Positions 1 through 8,899 of a stretch of 12,418 bases of DNA are shown here, one piece after another; within the stretch, counting starts at the first letter, position 1, and every line of letters starts with the position of its first letter. The position numbers were made by a program, and so were the translations under genes. Source of the stretch: Lunasporangiospora selenospora (Eukaryota > Mortierellomycota > Mortierellomycetes > Mortierellales > Mortierellaceae). Where the stretch lies: positions 255 to 12,672 of the forward strand of contig JAABOA010000569.1 of the NCBI GenBank assembly GCA_015680635.1, in the 5' to 3' direction. Under the pieces are notes generated by a model, which saw only the letters and a program-made list of their open reading frames with translations, searched no databases and was not told the DNA's origin.

Positions 1-86
1 CTGGAGGTCGACCAATAGCCAAAGAAGCAAAAGCTCGTACTGTCTGAGAAACAAAGACTATGTGGGAGGAAAGTGAACGTCCTTAC

Positions 87-450
87 CATGCTTCTGGACC
101 GACTCGGCCCATGACTTCAACATGTCCAAATCTCTTTCGTCCGTGACCACAATATTGCGTTCACCTTCACGCATATCCCGGTCCACCATGATGTTGCCCG
201 TCAAGACCAGACCGGATCCTCCTTCGGCCCAGGCCTCATACAGTCGAGTAAATCGTTCGAGATGAGGCTGATCCAAAGAACCCTCAGGAAGAGCCAGGTA
301 TTCACTAAGAGCTGCCTTGCAGAACCGGTTCCGGATAACCTTTTTCGAAAAGGGGAACGTCAAGGGTTGAGCAAGAAGTTCTCGATCGGCGACGGAAAGT
401 CTGAGTGATCCGTGTCGAGGCTTATTTTGGTCGACTTGTTGTACTGTCAT
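87..450 (-). CDS. NADH:flavin oxidoreductase (Old Yellow Enzyme family), first coding exon, partial
   Basis: This is the N-terminal exon of an FMN-dependent TIM-barrel oxidoreductase of the Old Yellow Enzyme family, which reduces activated alkenes or related substrates with NAD(P)H. The exon encodes residues 1-121 plus one base. After about 29 variable residues comes the first barrel strand region (around 30-53, with LTFPF and KVIRNRFCKAALSEY), where the family usually has a 'NR...AP/A..' FMN-site motif. The second-strand region follows at about 70-92 (YEAWAEGGSGLVLTGNIMVD), then a helix ending in VQKHG. The ATG at 450 has A at -3 and is the first in frame. The exon ends at a GTAAGG donor (86 downward) in phase 1. 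Reading through the donor reaches a stop within a few codons, so it must be spliced. The acceptor is either near position 40, giving a 47-bp intron, or the CAG at positions 3-1, giving an 86-bp intron closer to its neighbours in size. The catalytic C-terminal part lies outside the window. The family call is good; the substrate cannot be inferred. Confidence 0.82.
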
Positions 451-544
451 TGTAGTCGATATCTGTGGATGTGTGAGTGAGATGAGGGTGGTCGGTCAGA
501 GTCGGAAAGAGTAATGGAGGAGGAGGGTATAGGTATGGGAATAT

Positions 545-604
545 GAAAAGAAGAGAAAAGAGAGAGGGAGAGAGAGTCAGAGAGAGAGGAATATTTATTA
601 AAAG
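545..604 (-). promoter_or_regulatory. Candidate promoter of the OYE-family gene: TATA-like patch followed by CT-rich tract
   Basis: Read on the minus strand, an AT-rich TATA-like patch (590-604, containing AATAAATATT) is followed by about 45 bases of nearly pure CT (589-545), and the ATG lies about 95 bases further on. CT-rich tracts between the core promoter and the start codon are common in fungal genes. There is no direct evidence of transcription start. Confidence 0.35.
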
Positions 605-1046
605 AGGGGAACAGATGGAAAGAGGAAAAAAGGTTTTAAAAACGAAAACGATAAAATAACGACCGGCATCAAAAATGGTGAACGATGTGTACGACCAAAG
701 AGGAGAGCCCGGGGGAGAAAGAGAGAGAGCAAAGAAAGTGAGTCTGCATTAGAGGGCTGAGAATGAGCTCCTTCGACAACGAGAGAGGAGAAAGTGTACT
801 CTTTCTGTTCAAGTCGTCCTCTTAGCCCTGCTCCTCGCTCATCATCTTCCCAGGCCGCAACTGACTGTCCTGGGACAGTGCAGCGATAACAGTGCACGCC
901 ATCTAAAGACAACATTGTTGGGTGGACATTGGGAGCCTATATCTTTTCATCCACTTGCCCTTTCGACAAACGGAAAACGTAGAGTTCAAGAGCGAGAGAA
1001 AGGCTATTGAACTTCGTGTCGGCTTTAGATGACGTGCACTGTATCT

Positions 1047-1069
1047 CTCTTTTTTTCTTTTTTTTTTTT
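1047..1069. repeat. T-rich homopolymer tract
   Basis: This is a nearly uninterrupted run of T with two or three C interruptions in the gene-free spacer. It is simple sequence; no function is inferred. Confidence 0.8.
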
Positions 1070-1543
1070 CCTTTCGGGCAGAGCCTCGTCTCACTGCCAT
1101 TGGACTCAGTTCTGCCTCTCAAACCACCCATCCGTGCGCCCTTTCGGGGCTGAATAAACTGGGCTGGGCTAATGCTTTGTCATAAAAATTCCTTCCGTTC
1201 GCCCTTGGCCGCATTACTTTTTCCGGGAATGCAGTGTCTATCTGCATTTGAACAATCGAGCAGGTCGGGACTACATACTGATCCAGATCCAGAAAAAGAG
1301 AGTCTATTCTGGCCCCCATTGTACAGTGCACAATTGCTCAAGAGGGTTCTAGCAAAAGGTCGCCCGAACCCAATCGATCGATTAAAACGGACACGAGGCC
1401 ATACGTTGAGTATTTAAATCATCAATGCGTCAGCAACCGTGTCCCGGCTTTGTAATCTCAGCCCGACCCGACTCGCCCGATCGTACTTGCCTCTCCCCTC
1501 CCCCGCAATCCTCTCCCACTCTTTCTTTCGCAATTTCACTCTT

Positions 1544-1549
1544 TTTATT
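1544..1549 (-). terminator. Candidate polyadenylation signal of the Vtc1-like gene
   Basis: The reverse complement reads AATAAA about 60 bases downstream of the predicted stop codon at 1608, followed by pyrimidine-rich sequence. Position and sequence suit a poly(A) signal, but fungal signals are degenerate and no transcript data are available. Confidence 0.4.
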
Positions 1550-1607
1550 TTTTGCAATCGAGCAGCCTCTGAACACGCGTCAAGAGAGGAGTAGTGAAAG
1601 GGGGGCA

Positions 1608-2572
1608 TCATTTTCCCAAAAACCTCTGACCCTCTCGGAAACGACCCGTGATAGCCACTGTGTAGATAGGATAGGGGATAGAGAGAGAGAAAGAGACCAA
1701 TAACTAAATCAGTACAATGTCCTCATTTCGGGAATACACTTTTCTTTTCTTTTCATTCTTTCATTCTTTCTCTCCATTCGATCAAGTAGACACTTACTCA
1801 TGGTATTAAAACCAAGGACAGCGACCAATACAATTGTGAGTAATGTCGGAGCAATCCGATCATAATACTTCACATCCTCTCGTCGCATGTTGAGCCATTC
1901 CATCCGAACATGATAAACCGTATTCGCATAGATCAACAACATAACACACACCAAAAACAACGCCAATCCAATTATGGGTGTAACCTCGTTCTCTCCAAAC
2001 GACAACAGCGTCATGGCCAACGATCCTAGCAACATCCCGGCCTTGATCCAATGCACCAGGGTACGCTCGCTACTGAACTTGGCCTTTCGGTTCCCGAACG
2101 TGTCCGCTTTGGCATGGCGTACCCTGACCATCCGAGCACGGAGCCGACGAGGGAACACCCAGTTTGGGATCCGAGGCTTTTTGGTCTTGGCCGCGTTTCT
2201 GGTGTCTGTCTGAGGTTGCTGTTGGCTACTCGAATTGAGTGGCCCTGGCACCACCAGGGCGGAGGTGGACGAGTTCAAAGGAAGAGGCTTGATCGGGCCC
2301 ACGCTAGGTTGATGAAAGTGTTGTGAAGAAGGTATCGATGCTAGACCACTATTCCTGGAGTGAAAGTGCTGTGAAGAGGGAATTGATGCTAGACCACTGT
2401 TTCTGGAGTGCTCGTATTGCTGTTGGAGTTTTGGGTCATGGAGTTCATGGGCCTGTATTAGAGGCTGACTCTGACTCGCACGTCCTGTAGTGTTTGTGCT
2501 GGTCCGTGATCCCTCAAGTGAGACACGGCTCAGGTCGTAGACGCCTAGAGATTGACGCTTTGCACTATCCAT
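1608..2572 (-). CDS. Vtc1-like DUF202 membrane protein with long N-terminal extension
   Basis: This is a small integral membrane protein of the DUF202 family, whose best-known member is Vtc1 of the vacuolar transporter chaperone complex that makes and translocates polyphosphate. The exons are 2572-1798 and 1657-1608, giving 274 aa. The intron (1797-1658, 140 bp) has a GTAAGT donor, a TACTGAT branch-like site and a CT-rich run into CACAG. Residues 1-135 are S/Q/N-rich and probably disordered, with a 16-residue tandem duplication at 55-86. A basic stretch follows (about 141-166), then the DUF202 core: the FSSERTLVHWIK motif near 166-177, which corresponds to the family 'F.ANERTFL.W' signature, then three membrane segments at about 176-193, 197-218 and 241-256. 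YYDRIAPTLL matches the 'DxR.GPT' turn before the last helix. There is no SPX or VTC catalytic domain, so it is a Vtc1-type subunit and not Vtc2/3/4. The start at 2572 is the first in-frame ATG and has A at -3 and G at +4. Yeast Vtc1 is only about 129 aa, so the extension is unusual. This could be a divergent paralogue and not the core Vtc1. The 16-residue second exon rests on splice signals alone. Confidence 0.85.
2313..2408 (-). repeat. 48-bp tandem duplication inside the Vtc1-like coding sequence
   Basis: Two adjacent 48-bp units (2313-2360 and 2361-2408) encode the identical 16-residue segment HSRNSGLASIPSSQHF twice (residues 55-70 and 71-86). The units differ at six bases (unit positions 9, 18, 21, 24, 39 and 42), and all six fall at the third codon position of the minus-strand frame and are synonymous. 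Confidence 0.97.
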
Positions 2573-2818
2573 AATTATTATTTTTTCCCTTTTGTTTTTG
2601 TTGTTTCTGCTATATGTTGCCTGTACAGGGTCGGGTTGTATAAGGGTATAGTTGCTTTTTTTTTTCTTCACAGAATGTAATATGGTAAAATGAGATGATG
2701 CGTTCGTTCAGGTTAGAAGTTGAGAGCTGAGGTATTATACAAAAGGAGAGTTTAGAAAGAACATCCTGTGGTTCCTTGAATGGCGAACAAAGTGAGAGAA
2801 CAGTGGGTCGATCGATGT

Positions 2819-2861
2819 AAGAGAAAGAAGGGAAAAGGGAAAAGAAAAAAAAAAGAAAAAA
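2819..2861 (-). promoter_or_regulatory. CT-rich tract upstream of the Vtc1-like gene
   Basis: On the gene strand this is about 43 bases of almost pure pyrimidine, about 250 bases upstream of the ATG at 2572. It resembles the tracts upstream of the OYE-family and ML-domain genes in this window. The role as promoter or 5' UTR element is inferred from position and composition only. Confidence 0.3.
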
Positions 2862-3025
2862 CACTTGTTTCTACTCTGGATAAACACAACCCGACATTAA
2901 CATGTACTGGAGGTTAGACCTGACGGCACTACATTATGCAAAAAGATAAGAAAAAAGCCCTGTATAGTGGGAGGAAAAGGAAGGGTGGAGACATTGACTA
3001 TGCGCCTGTTGCACCAGGGATGAGA

Positions 3026-3048
3026 GGGGGGGGGGAGCAGGGGAGGGG
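3026..3048 (+). repeat. G-rich run with G-quadruplex potential
   Basis: A run of ten G is followed within a few bases by two further runs of four G. The long run can be split to supply two G-tracts, so the plus strand satisfies the usual four-tract pattern for a G-quadruplex. It lies about 460 bases upstream of the Vtc1-like ATG on the non-template side. Folding is a prediction only. Confidence 0.5.
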
Positions 3049-3245
3049 CGGATAAAATGTAGCAAGAATAAAAAACGCGCTGGCAAAGGGGAAAGGGGAA
3101 GGAGAGGACCAAGTGATCATGCTAGAAACAGAAAAGCCTACGCGGAAAGGAGAGGGCAGACAGGAACAATAAGGACACATTATCGCATCCCTGGTGGGTT
3201 TGACCCATGGATGACACAGGCAGAGAAAGTAAGGGAGAAGAAGAC

Positions 3246-3263
3246 GGAGGAGGAGGAGGAGGA
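3246..3263 (+). repeat. (GGA)6 microsatellite
   Basis: Six perfect GGA units lie within a purine-rich stretch of the spacer. This is simple sequence with no coding context. Confidence 0.9.
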
Positions 3264-3330
3264 AGAGAGATGGGGCTATCGAAAATAGCACACCATTCGA
3301 GTGGTGTGGCAGCGAGCGTGCATGATGTTC

Positions 3331-3391
3331 TTTCTTTCATTGCCGATTCTCTTTCTTTCATTGCCGATGCTCTTTCTTTCATTGCCAATGC
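3331..3391. repeat. 21-bp minisatellite, three copies
   Basis: Three head-to-tail copies start at 3331, 3352 and 3373, each beginning TTTCTTTCATTGCC. Copies one and two differ at a single base; copy three diverges slightly at its end. The low divergence indicates a recent expansion. Because 21 is a multiple of three and the unit lacks stops in several frames, it opens artificial reading frames on both strands. No conserved gene surrounds it. Confidence 0.95.
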
Positions 3392-3748
3392 CTTTCAAGG
3401 GTATCTCCAAGTGAAGACTAGGCATCCCCGAGATGGCTAGAGAGACAGCAAAACACTTGTCTGTGTTAGAATAGAACCTACTTATGGAGATGAGCGAAGC
3501 AGCGAGCGAGAGTAAGAACTGGAGAGCGAGGGATGGAAAGAGATGGAAAGGGTAGAGGAAAGAGTGAAAGATTGAAGACACTCTTAAAGTCTTTGCATTG
3601 AAGTGAGGGCTGAAGGAGCGGCGTCAAGACGAAAAGGTGAACAGGGTCCAAAAAAAACCGACCGAGGGCTCAAGCGCCCCTACCCTTGCCAAAGCTGTCC
3701 TCTTTTGGAAATTACAAGTCAAGTGGTGTGTGATTTCAGTGCACGTAC

Positions 3749-3768
3749 CTCTCTCTCACACACACACA
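3749..3768. repeat. (CT)n(CA)n compound microsatellite
   Basis: Four CT units pass directly into six CA units. This is simple sequence in the gene-free spacer. Confidence 0.9.
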
Positions 3769-4431
3769 ACAGCCCTCCTCACACCCCGAGTCTATGATAT
3801 TACTGTTTTTCCTCCATGGTATGCTCTCGCTATATCTCCTCCTCCAACCTCTTTGCGCCGAGTTGAGGTGCCAAGCAATTGGAGGGCTGATGGACGCCCA
3901 GTGTCCGAACCCTGCCTTGAGCTCACGAGCTAGGGCGTAACTTTCAACATCCCAAGTCAAACTATTTTTACTCTGGAATAGCCCTTCCTATATGCCTCAA
4001 AGTCTACAGGAAAAAGGTTGCTCAATCCAACCCCTCGTGTGCACCAATCAATATCAATTCAAGACAAGTAGAATGGTTGCAGTGTTGTTGAGCCTGATTC
4101 CCCCAGTTGACCTCGATCGAGTCTTACTGTCAAAAGACCTCTCTCTATCGATTTTTTTTTCATGCTCGACCTGAATCGATAGGTCACCAAGTAAACTGCC
4201 TGGAAATTCTTTCAATCTATTACGACACCGTCCCACCACCACCAAATTAAAAAGAGGGGAGTAAAAGGAGACTGCGCCAGAAGTACTCGAGGACCCTTGG
4301 CAGGAAAAAATTCAATGGGCGCAAAAAAAAGAATGGTTTCTATTTGATCCGCTCGTGTTTCCATACTTCAGGAGTAACACCAGGGGGAAGAGGTAGCGAA
4401 AAAGGAGAGAAGGAGTGTCTAATACCAAAGG

Positions 4432-7400
4432 CTATGAATCGAGATCCATGCTCTCATGAATAGAGTGCGCACTTGTGGACCCTCTACGTACACTTTGGCG
4501 GGTCACCCTTGTTGCAGGAGGAGATCTTGCATTCACCTCGATATGAGCCTCGTGGATTTGACCAGGTGAACGAGACGAATCCGACTGCACACTCCTCTTC
4601 GCCAAGGACTCGACCGTTGGCTCGATTGAGTCTTCACTCTGTTTGCCAACTCTTGGTCGCAAGATCCCATCGAACGCATCTCTGGCTGAATAAAACGAGT
4701 ACCAGCTAGGAGGTTGACGTCCATCTACTGTCTCGTCAATAGTTGCATCCAATTTCCGCAACTGCTTCAAATTAGCTTTGGCTTCGCTCATCTGTCCCAA
4801 TTCTCCGTTGATCCGGATCAGGAAATAGAGAACCTGTACTGTTTCTTTCGCCGCATCAACCTGCTTGAAGCCTTGGTTGATGGTTCAAGGCCCATTTAGA
4901 AGAGAATGAAAAACGCAAAGTCATTGCAGATAGGACGAGTTAGTCGAGAAAGACTGCTGGGCTGTGGCGCGAATGGACTCTATGCAAAGGGATTAGTCAA
5001 AAGCCCAAATCTGGCTGAATTACTATACCTCTCAGTGCCTCCTCGAGTAGATTGATTGCCTTTAACAATACGCCGTCGGATCTGAAAAGACCACTATCAT
5101 CCATCCCAGATTGCCGACATGAGTGCTGTTGTTCTTCTGGCGTACTCTTTAGTCCTACGGATGACTCATTTGCTAAGGGCAATGCCAAGAGGCACTTTGC
5201 CTTCTGAAAATAGGCAATCGACTGTAGAAATGTGTCTCCATAGCTCAATGACTTTATGATCCCAAGACCAATATGAGACCCGGATCCAAAGAGCTTGGTT
5301 AGTGTACTAGAAGTGGCACATTCTCCTCTTCTAGGTTGTCGCAATCAGGCAGACTTACCGTTGGTAGAACATCTTCCACAATCTCTAAAGCACCTCGAGT
5401 GGCGTCCAGGAAAAGCATGGTTTCTGCCATTCGAAGCTTCACAAGACACTGTAATGATTTCTGGTACGCTTGCTCGCTCAGAGCCAAAGCTACCTTGAGT
5501 AACGGCATCGCCGAGATGGCATTCCCTGAATCCTATAGCAATTGAATTGGATTCTTTCATGAGTTGAATGAATACGAATAATTGGATTGACATACTGAGG
5601 GGAAAAAAACCTTTGGCCACATGCTTCCTTTTTTTTTCTTTTTTGCCCTGCTTACAATATAAACTTCGGCAAGAGCCAAAAGATAGATTGCGGTAAACTT
5701 TTGTGAACCAGGCCATTGTGTCTGGTTCTGCTGAACCGTCTTGAACCCGTCCCAGAGCTCTTCCATCCCCCACAGTTCTTGTCCGACAAGGACATGAAGT
5801 AGTGACCGTTGTAAAATTGCGTCCAACTTGGCCTCAATCTTGTTGTGATCAATCAATGGCGGAGGCTGAGTCGATGTAGAATTCAACGAAGAAGTCCACT
5901 CTTGATTAGAGCTTTTAGCGCCATCGCTCCTTGCGCTTTCAGAGAGTGCCTCTAAAGGGGTGGCATCATCATGAAAGGTAGCTGGCTCAGGGAGAGAAAC
6001 GCCGATGAGAGTGCTTTCCAAATGGTTGGTCCAGATTTCAGCATCTTTGAGTTGAAGGGACCCTAATGCTTTGCGTTGCAGGATTTGAACTAGGGTTTGG
6101 ATCCAATTGTTGGCTCGTAATGTCTCAAGAGGAAACCTTTTCTTTGTGTCTTCTATCACCCGAAGAGCTTCGTGGTAGTTCCCGTCCAGTGCAAGCTATT
6201 CCAATTGATAGTTGAGGATCTAGGTGAGGAAAAGAGAATCACAAAGAATATGACGCCCAGAACATTTGATCGGAGCTCTGCTTACATCGGTCGCATATTT
6301 TGTATATCCAGAGGCAACATCATTCATGTCTGTTTCTGTTGGATGGTAGTGCAGCTGGAGCTGCGAGTAGAGAGACGAAAGGGACGCATTTCCTACATTC
6401 AGATTGGACAGGATAAACTCACCCCGTTAATTATGTGATTATTTGAAAAATACTTTCATCTGTCTTTTAGACGAAGGTGCCAATCTCATACCATAGGTCT
6501 CCCAGATTTTAGACTGACATATTTGAACCATTCCATCCAAGCCCTCGAGTGCATAACGGAAATTGATGGAAGACGACTTGACAAGTGCTTCTAAGGCCTT
6601 TGGCAGTGACTCTCCTTGCTATTATATCAAATTATTCAAAGAAAATCACTTGGGTGAGAATCTCGAGAAAAAAAAAACACAATGGAAAAGACAATAGAAA
6701 ACGAAGTCTTCCAATTAAACTTACAGATTGTTTTGATAAAGTAAGTTCATTCAATGAACGCAAATATGGGGATGCCTGGCGAATGGCCTGACCTGTGAGG
6801 ACATGAGCATCCTGTTTCAACGACTCTGTAGTAGAGGTCGTCCCTGTCAGTCGATAGAGCCAGCTACGCAGAAAACAGTTGACATGTTTGTTATCAGTTC
6901 TGAACTCGGGATCTACCGCTCAGCGCGAGTCACATACTTGCCTTACCTCAATGCATATCCAAGGCACTCTTGATCCATATAGTATTGTGCGGTCTCTATC
7001 GTCCACTGAATAACCTAGTGGTGCGGCACAACAACATTGGGTATAGATCAATACTGGTGAGCCGTGATCACGGAGTACTATTCACGTAGACATGCCACTA
7101 GGGATAGGGCCATCAAACATACTGTGATTGCTTGTTCAAAATGGTAAAATCGGGCATGAAGGATGGCGAGATTTAACAGTGCATACTGGTAGAGGTCCTG
7201 ACCATGAACGGACATGCAGTAATCAAAAAACCTATGGAGACTCTGAATCGCTACTTCGAAATCGCCAATTTGTTGCGCGCGCAGAAATCTGGTAGAAATA
7301 GGCCTCTGTTAATATACATGTCTCCTTTTGTGGGAGTGGGGTATGGGGGGTTGTGTCAATGTCCATCTTTTGCCAGCGTTAGAAACACACATACTCGATG

Positions 7401-8895
7401 TAATGAACCTTGATAAGCTCTGGCATCCTTGACTGTATTGTGTGCACATGTTCAAGCAGTTCGGGTGGTATAACAACCTCGCTTGGATCTAGTTAGATTA
7501 TTCCGCATTCATCAGTAAATGAAGCAACACCTTAAACATCAAATGACAATAGTATCTCTTTGCCCGCCTTACTGGCCATATTTTGCGCTTGTAGATCTAG
7601 AAACTTTTCAGCATCAAAGATTGCCAAGCTCGAAGAGCCCTGAAAAGACTTGGCTGTAATATGGTCCTTGGCTGAACGCCTCCGCCCTCTCTTCTGGGTG
7701 TTCAGGCCATTGATATATGTCTCCAAGGCTTTGGATAGTCGACACTCGTCTCTGAAGGAGAGCTTCTTGTATTCTAGCTGAGCCTTTCGAACATAAATGC
7801 CGAGAACACTGCCTGGATCCTTTATGCCCCGGCCAATAATATGAGAGAGGAAAATGTTAAATAAAAAAAAAAAGAGTACAAGCGCCAAAGATATGATTCT
7901 GCTTCGCTTTTTCAAATGTATCCAGATCGCTGCAAGACTAGAGTAGTAGATACATCCTAATACACATTACCAGCACCGTCTCAATGTCATCGACCTATAC
8001 TACATATAACCAGAAGCATAACACCAGTGGGATAGAGTCAATAATTGGCCACTGTTGAGCGCTTTATTGGTGACACGCGGGCAGTCTCTTAGACTATCAC
8101 GTACCTTGACCTCGTGCTCTGAAGCGAGTACATCAACCAAACCTACGGCATGTCTTCCTGGCTCTGTGGAAATGACCGAGTCGATCGGAAGCTTTGAAAG
8201 AAAGAAATCGCCAAGGTGAAGCGAGCGCTTGATACTTTGGAGCTACTCCGCATTCCCATATTGATAACATTGCGGAACAAAGTCTCTTATGTGAGTGCTA
8301 GTCTCTGTGAGGATCATCATTATGGTCCAACAAGGAAGACCTGTTGATGGGATCATGGACATACCACAAGCAAAAGGTGGTCATGCGCCTCTTGTCCAAG
8401 TCTAGTCTTCACCGCACTGACAAACTTATCAATGTGCTGCTGAACAAACTCTGTTGGATCCTAGAAAATAGCGTAAATCCCGGATAAATATGGGAAAAGT
8501 CCTTAGCAAACCTCTATCACGACTTGCGTTTACAAGAAATTCAATATCTTGGTGACGCCCAAGGCCTAACTTCTGTTAAGAGCCAGCTCTTGTACCTGAA
8601 TACACTCCAGTAAAAAGAGTAAAAGGTTTTGTGCGATTGGCGAAGAGGCCGGAACATAACAGTAGTACTCCACCAAAATAAGCACAGAGATCTTGTGTGG
8701 CGTAAGATAAGACATGACATCAATGGTCGGGCTGCTCAGGGCCAAGAATTCATCCCGAGAATGAATGTCGTGTGTATCATTAGACTTTTTGCCTCGAGGC
8801 GATCCTGCATTCCGGATCCTGGATACATGGCGCGGTCGTAATCGGTCCTGAGTCTCCATGTCGAACAGAGTCAAATGCAGCTCTCCTTGGCGCAT
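4432..8895 (-). CDS. apc5: Anaphase-promoting complex subunit 5 (APC5)
   Basis: Apc5 is a TPR-rich scaffold subunit of the APC/C, the nuclear ubiquitin ligase that drives mitotic exit. It has 14 exons: 8895-8596, 8460-8365, 8242-8105, 7819-7573, 7488-7395, 7288-7123, 7014-6947, 6863-6725, 6618-6492, 6392-6286, 6195-5656, 5532-5359, 5293-5029 and 4871-4432. Phase is kept at every junction, giving 966 aa. Landmarks follow animal Apc5 in order: LTPHKISVLIL (64-74), YKKLSF (195-200), QYALLNLAILHARFYHFEQA (326-345, the ANAPC5 domain and TPR core), SWLYRLTG (about 370-377), IWETYG (about 453-458), a TPR at about 675-732, YFQKAKCLLAL in exon 13 and VDAAKETVQVLYF with LGQMSEA in exon 14. It is longer than human Apc5 (about 755 aa) because of an N-terminal lead, a low-complexity insert in exon 11 (about 553-603) and a Ser/Arg-rich tail (about 880-966). 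An in-frame TAA nine bases upstream fixes 8895 as the first ATG, in weak context. The exon 13 acceptor (5294, AAG) is the least certain. MAU2/SCC4 was considered, but the motif order fits Apc5. Confidence 0.93.
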
Positions 8896-8899
8896 GCAT
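8780..8899 (-). promoter_or_regulatory. Overlapping out-of-frame upstream ORF at the APC5 start
   Basis: An ATG at 8899 lies four bases upstream of the chosen APC5 ATG (8895) in another frame, with A at -3, and opens a 39-codon frame ending at 8780 inside exon 1. The APC5 ATG itself has T at -3. If transcripts begin upstream, this arrangement could lower APC5 initiation or shift it to a downstream Met (residue 13 or 61). The sequence arrangement is direct; the regulatory effect is inference. Confidence 0.35.

Larger units (their letters stand above)
451..1607. other. Spacer between the OYE-family gene and the Vtc1-like gene; no gene recognised
   Basis: About 1.16 kb should hold the promoter and 5' UTR of the OYE-family gene at the left and the 3' UTR of the Vtc1-like gene at the right. 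Visible elements are a GA-rich tract at 545-589 (CT-rich on the gene strand), an AT-rich TATA-like patch at 590-604, a second GA-rich stretch near 706-742, a T-run at 1047-1069, a 12-bp palindrome of ATCGAT type at 1372-1383 and a pyrimidine-rich stretch around 1490-1550. Short open frames on both strands have no family resemblance and are compositionally biased, so I call no gene. Confidence 0.6.
2573..4431. other. 1.86-kb spacer between APC5 and the Vtc1-like gene; no gene recognised, rich in simple sequence
   Basis: This interval should carry the APC5 3' UTR on its right and the Vtc1-like promoter on its left. It contains a GA-rich tract at 2819-2861, a G-rich cluster at 3026-3048, six GGA units at 3246-3263, a three-copy 21-bp minisatellite at 3331-3391, GA-rich sequence near 3525-3570 with a repeated GATGGAAAG, and a (CT)n(CA)n microsatellite at 3749-3768. 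Several frames of 60-100 codons are open on both strands, but none resembles a known family and those over the minisatellite are open only because the repeat lacks stops. I see no tRNA, transposon or exon of a known protein. A lineage-specific or non-coding transcript cannot be excluded. Confidence 0.55.

Noticed and set aside
1172-1703. Plus-strand frames of about 80-90 codons near the Vtc1-like 3' end.
   Set aside because: Part is antisense to the Vtc1-like last exon and intron, and the rest is pyrimidine-rich spacer. There are no conserved motifs.
2573-2671. A longer N-terminus for the Vtc1-like protein beginning 33 codons upstream.
   Set aside because: The upstream codon is GTG, not ATG, and the added residues are a Lys/Ile-rich translation of AT-rich leader. 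ATG 2572 has a good context.
3122-3581. Minus-strand frames with repeated MKER- or GNERK-like units.
   Set aside because: The repeats are the 21-bp minisatellite read in two frames. The flanking parts are low-complexity translations of GA/CT-rich DNA without homology.
3603-3960. Open frames on both strands around the CT/CA microsatellite.
   Set aside because: They have no family resemblance and no splice-linked partner exons. The plus and minus versions are mutually exclusive and equally unconvincing.
4145-4182. An 8-bp inverted repeat (CTATCGAT ... ATCGATAG) around a T-rich loop downstream of APC5.
   Set aside because: The stem is short, the loop is 22 bases, and such ATCGAT palindromes recur nearby by chance. 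There is no evidence of a structured RNA or terminator.
4432-8895. The large TPR-rich gene as the cohesin loader MAU2/SCC4.
   Set aside because: The initial LxxLxEYY-type segment is compatible, but the later landmarks (YKKLSF, QYALLNLAILHARF, SWLYRL, IWETYG, and VDAAKETVQVLYF) follow Apc5 in order.
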